This document shows positions 23,185-25,037 of a stretch of DNA of 25,037 nucleotides, one piece after another. The DNA lies in the NCBI GenBank assembly GCA_002435785.1, contig DIUC01000002.1:1-25037 (forward strand), written 5' to 3'. Position 1 is the first letter of the stretch. Each line of letters starts with the position of its first letter. Both the position numbers and the translations under genes were made by a program. The notes under the pieces are model-generated. The model worked only from the letters and a program-made list of their open reading frames with translations, searched no databases and was not told the origin of the DNA. This stretch comes from Saprospiraceae bacterium UBA6168 (GTDB lineage: Bacteria > Bacteroidota > Bacteroidia > Chitinophagales > Saprospiraceae).

Positions 23185-23521
23185 AAAAGACCGTGCAAAC
23201 CTGCTTGCAATTCTCGACTCTTGCGATAAAATATCCCGCTTTACTGCCGACCTATTTGATGCAGATGCTTTTTTCGCTGACCAAGAAAGTTTTGATGCCG
23301 TCCTTATGAATTTCATTTTGATAGGAGAAGCTGTTTCCAAATTGTCTGATACACTTAAAACAAGTAATTCGCACGTTCCATGGCCTAAAATCAAGGGGTT
23401 TAGGAATATGGCCGCCCATGATTATTTTGGAGTGGATGCGGAGGAGACTTGGCAGATTATCCAAAACCATCTTCCAGTGTTGGTAAAGGACATTAAGCAT
23501 ATTTTAGAAACTGACCATTAA
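23177..23521 (+). CDS. hepT: HepT-type HEPN toxin
   Basis: A 114-residue all-helical HEPN protein, a predicted ribonuclease toxin paired with MntA. The active site RNMAAHDYFGV gives Arg76, His81 and Tyr83, an intact Rx4HxY motif; the tyrosine is the residue modified by MntA in characterised pairs. The helix FDAVLMNFILIGEAVSKLSD (39-58) is typical of the DUF86/HepT family. Here the antitoxin gene comes first and the toxin overlaps it by 8 bases. kynU begins 7 bases after this stop, so the toxin-antitoxin unit appears embedded in a longer transcript. Confidence 0.92.
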   Translation: MLEKDRANLLAILDSCDKISRFTADLFDADAFFADQESFDAVLMNFILIGEAVSKLSDTLKTSNSHVPWPKIKGFRNMAAHDYFGVDAEETWQIIQNHLPVLVKDIKHILETDH

Positions 23522-23528
23522 TTCATAG

Positions 23529-24806
23529 ATGCAAGAATTCCAACCCACCTTCGCCCACGCCCAACAACTCGACAAGGAAGACCCACTGAGCCACTATCGC
23601 CAGCAGTTTTTCTTTCCAAAGCATAACGGCAAAAACGTCCTCTATTTTACTGGAAACTCCCTCGGCCTGCAGCCCCACGGCGTGGAAAAGGCGCTGCGCA
23701 AAGAGCTGAAACACTGGCGGGAACACGGCGTCGAAGGCCACTTTCGGGGCGATATGCCCTGGATGCACTACCATAAATTCCTGCAACCGCAGAGCGCCCG
23801 GCTCGTCGGTGCGTTGGAATCGGAGGTGGTAGTGGCCAATACCCTCACCACCAACCTGCACCTGCTCATGGCCTCGTTTTATCAGCCCACCAAAGAGCGC
23901 TACAAAATCGTGATGGAGGCAGGGGCCTTCCCCTCCGACATGTACGCCATGGAAACCCAGGCCCGTTGGCACGGCCTTGACCCCGCCGAGGCGGTGATTG
24001 AGGTGGCTCCCAGGGATGGTGAGGAAACCCTGCGTACCGAGGACATCCTGGCGTCCATTGCGCAGCACGGTGACAGCGTGGCAGTGGTCATGTTCAGCGG
24101 CGTGAACTACTACACCGGGCAGTTTTTTGACCTGAAAAAAATAACGGAAGCGGCCCATGCAGTGGGCGCTTATGCTGGCTTCGACCTCGCCCACACTGCC
24201 GGAAACCTCCCGCTCCAGCTCCACGACTGGAACGTTGACTTCGCCTGCTGGTGCAGCTACAAGTACCTGAACAGCGGCCCTGGCGGGCCAAGCGGACTTT
24301 TTGTTCATGAAAAATACGGGAATGACCCCGATTTTCCCCGCTTCGCTGGCTGGTGGGGGCACGATGAAAGCAGCCGTTTCCAAATGAAAAAAGGCTTTAT
24401 CCCAATGTCAGGCGCAGCGGGCTGGCAATTGAGCAATGCCCAGGTCTTGAGCATGGCCGCCCACAAGGTCAGCCTCGACATGTTCGATGAGGTGGGCATG
24501 GAGGCCCTGCGGGAAAAGAGCATACTGATGACGGCCTACTTGGCGTTTTTGATTGAAAATTTGAATGAAAAATCAGGCCATCGCCGCTTCCACATCATCA
24601 CCCCGAAGAACCCCGATGAGCGGGGAGCGCAACTCTCCATCCTGACGGGTGATGAAGGCAAAAAACTCTTTGATTACCTCACGGAAAACGGCGTTATCGC
24701 TGACTGGCGGGAGCCGAACGTCATCCGGGTAGCGCCCGTGCCAATGTACAACAGCTTCAAAGATTGCTGGCGGTTGGCGGATTTGTTGGGGAGGTTTGAG
24801 GGATAG
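23529..24806 (+). CDS. kynU: Kynureninase
   Basis: A 425-residue PLP enzyme that splits kynurenine to anthranilate plus alanine, or 3-hydroxykynurenine to 3-hydroxyanthranilate, in tryptophan degradation and NAD precursor synthesis. Length matches the family (about 415-430). Visible features are YFTGNSLGLQP (39-49), FPSDMYA (134-140), GFDLAHTAGNLPL with Asp219 and His222, the PLP lysine Lys245 in CWCSYKYLNSGPGG, the active-site segment GWWGHDESSRFQM, and IRVAPVPMYNSF near the C-terminus. No other kynurenine-pathway gene (dioxygenase, monooxygenase, formamidase) is in the window. It lies 7 bases after hepT, and faces a convergent gene only 6 bases away. No terminator is obvious. Confidence 0.96.
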   Translation: MQEFQPTFAHAQQLDKEDPLSHYRQQFFFPKHNGKNVLYFTGNSLGLQPHGVEKALRKELKHWREHGVEGHFRGDMPWMHYHKFLQPQSARLVGALESEVVVANTLTTNLHLLMASFYQPTKERYKIVMEAGAFPSDMYAMETQARWHGLDPAEAVIEVAPRDGEETLRTEDILASIAQHGDSVAVVMFSGVNYYTGQFFDLKKITEAAHAVGAYAGFDLAHTAGNLPLQLHDWNVDFACWCSYKYLNSGPGGPSGLFVHEKYGNDPDFPRFAGWWGHDESSRFQMKKGFIPMSGAAGWQLSNAQVLSMAAHKVSLDMFDEVGMEALREKSILMTAYLAFLIENLNEKSGHRRFHIITPKNPDERGAQLSILTGDEGKKLFDYLTENGVIADWREPNVIRVAPVPMYNSFKDCWRLADLLGRFEG

Positions 24807-24812
24807 AAAAAA

Positions 24813-25037
24813 TCACACCCGCTTTACCCTAATATTCCGCCACCTCACCTTAATCCCACCCCCATCATGTATCTGCAAGGCAATAATCCCATCCGCTTGC
24901 CCGATTTTCTCGTCCTTGAGGGTAATCATCTGGATGCCGTTCAGGTAGGTCGTCACTTCATCGCCGACGCAGCGGATACGCATGGTGTTCCACTCGTCCT
25001 CTTTCAACATTGCTTCTAAGCTCGACTTTAGCCATTT
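24813..25037 (-). CDS. DUF1080 (3-keto-disaccharide hydrolase-like) domain protein, C-terminal part
   Basis: The C-terminal 74 residues of a larger protein; the frame is open to the right edge of the window, so the start is outside. The sequence LKEDEWNTMRIRCVGDEVTT, then YLNGIQMITLKD, then IIALQIHDGGGIKVRWRNIR and a final VKRV, matches the end of DUF1080 domains, a concanavalin-like beta-sandwich found in secreted Bacteroidota and Planctomycetota proteins and linked to 3-keto-glycoside hydrolysis. Signal peptide and N-terminal catalytic residues cannot be seen. The gene converges on kynU with a 6-base gap. Confidence 0.88.
   Translation of the reverse strand, partial: KWLKSSLEAMLKEDEWNTMRIRCVGDEVTTYLNGIQMITLKDEKIGQADGIIALQIHDGGGIKVRWRNIRVKRV

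Overview
This window comes from a member of the Bacteroidota, most probably a Saprospiria-type (Saprospirales-like) bacterium; the class is an inference, since no marker gene is present. The evidence for the phylum is: two large secreted proteins ending in type A type IX secretion (T9SS) sorting domains, Bacteroidota-type promoters (TAnnTTTG at the -7 position), a CcsA/CcmB/CcmD cytochrome c maturation set, a TonB-dependent receptor, and start codons without obvious Shine-Dalgarno sequences. No rRNA, tRNA, CRISPR array, transposase or phage gene was seen.

Layout. 1-520: non-coding, with tight REP-like hairpins. 521-1991 (+): a YitT-type membrane protein followed after 4 bases by an exported PPC/DUF296 protein. 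2056-3576 (+): a secreted beta-propeller-like T9SS cargo. 3577-4083: a 507-base non-coding leader with a good promoter and an octamer-built hairpin. 4084-8316 (+): a 1410-residue HYR/Ig-like, dockerin- and cohesin-like T9SS cargo. A two-way terminator separates it from the minus-strand block 8431-12712, which holds (in transcription order) a Uma2 protein with its own terminator, ccmB, ccsA, ccmD and glutamate dehydrogenase. 12826-14581 (-): xdhC-mocA, a maturation pair for a molybdenum hydroxylase whose structural genes are not here. 14645-19233 (-): a TonB-dependent receptor translationally coupled (ATGA) to a TPR, transmembrane, class III adenylyl cyclase. 19399-21054 (+): an unrecognised secreted protein. 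21101-24806 (+): one promoter heads a tight run of six genes, Uma2-Uma2-ogt-mntA-hepT-kynU. 24813-25037 (-): the C-terminal end of a DUF1080 protein cut by the window edge.

The most interesting points are: (i) several spacers built from degenerate 7- or 8-bp tandem words, a different word in each spacer, twice followed by an inverted copy that makes a long hairpin and twice swallowing a stop codon; (ii) the outer-membrane receptor / periplasmic TPR / cytoplasmic cyclase operon, which looks like a cell-surface-to-cAMP signalling unit; (iii) the Uma2-Uma2-Ogt-MntA-HepT run, together with a third Uma2 protein that has lost the usual catalytic aspartate; (iv) a CcsA carrying a large extra periplasmic domain of TIG/Ig-like appearance. 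All functions are read from sequence motifs by eye; no database search was run.
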